Origin: an uncultured Alistipes sp.
Lineage (GTDB): Bacteria > Bacteroidota > Bacteroidia > Bacteroidales > Rikenellaceae
Reading direction: 5' to 3'
Length of the DNA: 64,000 nucleotides
Assembly: GCA_947623305.1 (NCBI GenBank)
Contig: CANQGQ010000003.1
Location: 1-64,000, forward strand
The notes below the pieces were generated by a model. It was not told the origin of the DNA, searched no databases, and worked only from the letters and a program-made list of their open reading frames with translations. Positions 63,250 to 64,000 of this stretch are shown here, piece by piece; within the stretch, counting starts at the first letter, position 1, and the number at the start of each line of letters is the position of its first letter. The translations under genes were made by a program, and so were the position numbers.

Positions 63250-63290
63250 GTGTTGTTCATAATTTGTTCATTAAAATCGCAAGCGTCGTA

Positions 63291-63320
63291 TTGCCCATTC
63301 GCGAACAACCGCTACCTTTG
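63291..63320 (+). promoter_or_regulatory. Promoter of the cobalamin riboswitch transcript
   Basis: TTG (63291-63293), exactly 19 nt, then TACCTTTG (63313-63320): full Bacteroidetes consensus. Transcription should begin a few bases later, just before the riboswitch. Confidence 0.75.
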
Positions 63321-63328
63321 TTTTCGGA

Positions 63329-63549
63329 CAAGGTTCCCAGCCAGCCTCCGCCGGCACGGGATCAAAAGGGAACGCCTGTGCAAGTCAGGGGCTATTCCCG
63401 TAGCTGTAAACTCCGTCATCGGTTACACACTCTCGGCCACTGTCCGTTCTGCGGACGGGAAGGCGTGCAACAGGAGCGAGCCAGAAGACCTGCCTCGTCC
63501 GAACACCGGTCGCGTTTCTCGGGAACAAAGAGACCTCCGGCGATTTTTT
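63329..63549 (+). promoter_or_regulatory. Cobalamin riboswitch
   Basis: The conserved core is visible: GGGAAC, GTGCAAGTCAGGGGCT, ATTCCCGTAGCTGTAA (to 63410), and the B12 box GAGCCAGAAGACCTGCC at 63478-63494, in the right order and spacing. After the box comes a possible hairpin (TTTCTC/GAGA, CCGG/CCGG) followed by GCGATTTTTT at about 63541-63549, which could be a ligand-controlled terminator. The next gene is a ribonucleotide reductase. Confidence 0.92.
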
Positions 63550-63623
63550 AATAAGTAAAGATAATTATATACAAAATTACACCGACGGTAATCCAAAACC
63601 GTATAACCTTGCGGGTTCCGACA

Positions 63624-63685
63624 AAAGCCCCCGCCAAGGCGGGGGTTTGGGGGTGGGTCAAATCTGTAAACGCGGCTTTGCCGCG
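63624..63685 (-). repeat. Double-hairpin intergenic repeat, copy 3 (inverted)
   Basis: Read on the minus strand: CGCGGCAAAGCCGCG, TTTACAGATTTGACCCACCC, then CCCCCGCCTTGGCGGGGG. Nearly identical to copy 1. This copy lies inside the leader between the cobalamin riboswitch and the ribonucleotide reductase start, so it is transcribed as part of that mRNA. Confidence 0.75.
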
Positions 63686-63772
63686 ATTGGCACTACCCGA
63701 CAGCAATGTAAATACATTCGCTAACTTGATTCGATGTAAAATCGTATATAGTTACCAAAGCAAATAAAGACT

Positions 63773-64000
63773 ATGGGTATTTCGGAAATGTGCATCATCA
63801 AGCGCGACGGGAAACGCGAAGCCTTCTCGATCGACAAAATCAAACACGCCATCAGCAAAGCGTTTCTTTCGGTCGGCTCCTACGCCACGGACGACGACCT
63901 GATGGCCGTATTGAGCCGCGTCCGCGTCTCGAACGGCATGAACGTCGAGGAAATTCAGAACCAAGTCGAGGTGGCGTTGATGGCCGAACGCTACTTCGCC
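63773..64000 (+). CDS. Ribonucleotide reductase, N-terminal ATP-cone (partial)
   Basis: Only the first 76 residues are in the window. They form an ATP-cone: CIIKRDGKREAFSIDKIKHAISKAF, then NVEEIQNQVEVALMAERYF. This allosteric domain begins class Ia NrdA and also many NrdD and NrdJ proteins. The VEEIQNQVE..MAERY text looks closest to class I large subunits, but the class cannot be fixed without the rest. The upstream cobalamin riboswitch argues for a B12-independent enzyme repressed when B12 is available (the usual logic), or less often a B12-linked class II enzyme. Confidence 0.85.
   Translation, partial: MGISEMCIIKRDGKREAFSIDKIKHAISKAFLSVGSYATDDDLMAVLSRVRVSNGMNVEEIQNQVEVALMAERYFA

Overview
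The window comes from a Bacteroidetes chromosome, most likely a high-GC Bacteroidales of the Alistipes type; the genus is an inference. Four things support this: Bacteroidetes promoters (TTTG or TTG, about 19 nt, then TAnnTTTG) in front of many genes, a fused lpxC-fabZ, the type IX secretion regulator PorX, and DUF4493/PCMD/fimbrillin-like surface lipoproteins. The backbone is GC-rich. Two segments are clearly more AT-rich: bases 1-9180 and the 3' half of the gene at 28949-30955.

Bases 1-9180 are mobile DNA. A tyrosine recombinase (126-1052, +) faces a leftward mobilization block: a coiled-coil tail-anchored protein, a HUH relaxase, a MobC-like protein, a putative oriT, a winged-helix protein, an unknown protein and a Xis-like HTH protein. 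A second leftward operon holds a degenerate and an intact tyrosine recombinase followed by a four-helix membrane protein, with a terminator behind it. An AT-rich att-like region with three 11-bp sites lies at the right edge. The element-chromosome junction is probably near 9180.

From 9351 on the DNA is chromosomal: ahcY; rsfS-ftsH-cdsA-psd-riboflavin kinase; oxyR diverging from trpS-clcA; and a seven-gene leftward operon (30955 to 20009) encoding fimbrillin-like, DUF4493 and PCMD lipoproteins plus two paralogous outer-membrane barrels. A 20-bp G-rich tandem repeat stands upstream of that operon. Next come a K+/H+ antiporter with a TonB-like protein, lpxC/fabZ-lpxA, rimP-nusA-infB-CoA transferase behind a structured leader, and rpiB. 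A leftward envelope block (ppiD-like; TPR protein, lptC, gldE; mfd, coaX, outer-membrane protein) follows. The right end has rng, a 29-residue AURKAIP1/COX24-type protein and HU on the minus strand, then porX-tsaE-transglutaminase-SRPBCC, a NUDIX hydrolase, an S9 peptidase, and a cobalamin riboswitch ahead of a ribonucleotide reductase gene cut by the window end.

Two families of interspersed intergenic repeats with strong hairpins occur. One has three copies near 19.9, 42.8 and 63.6 kb. The other has copies near 15.7 and 60.0 kb and a partial copy near 9.4 kb. The best candidates for undescribed biology are the seven-gene surface lipoprotein/barrel operon with its upstream tandem repeat, the intact/degenerate recombinase pair with its membrane protein, and the three-way-junction leader of rimP.
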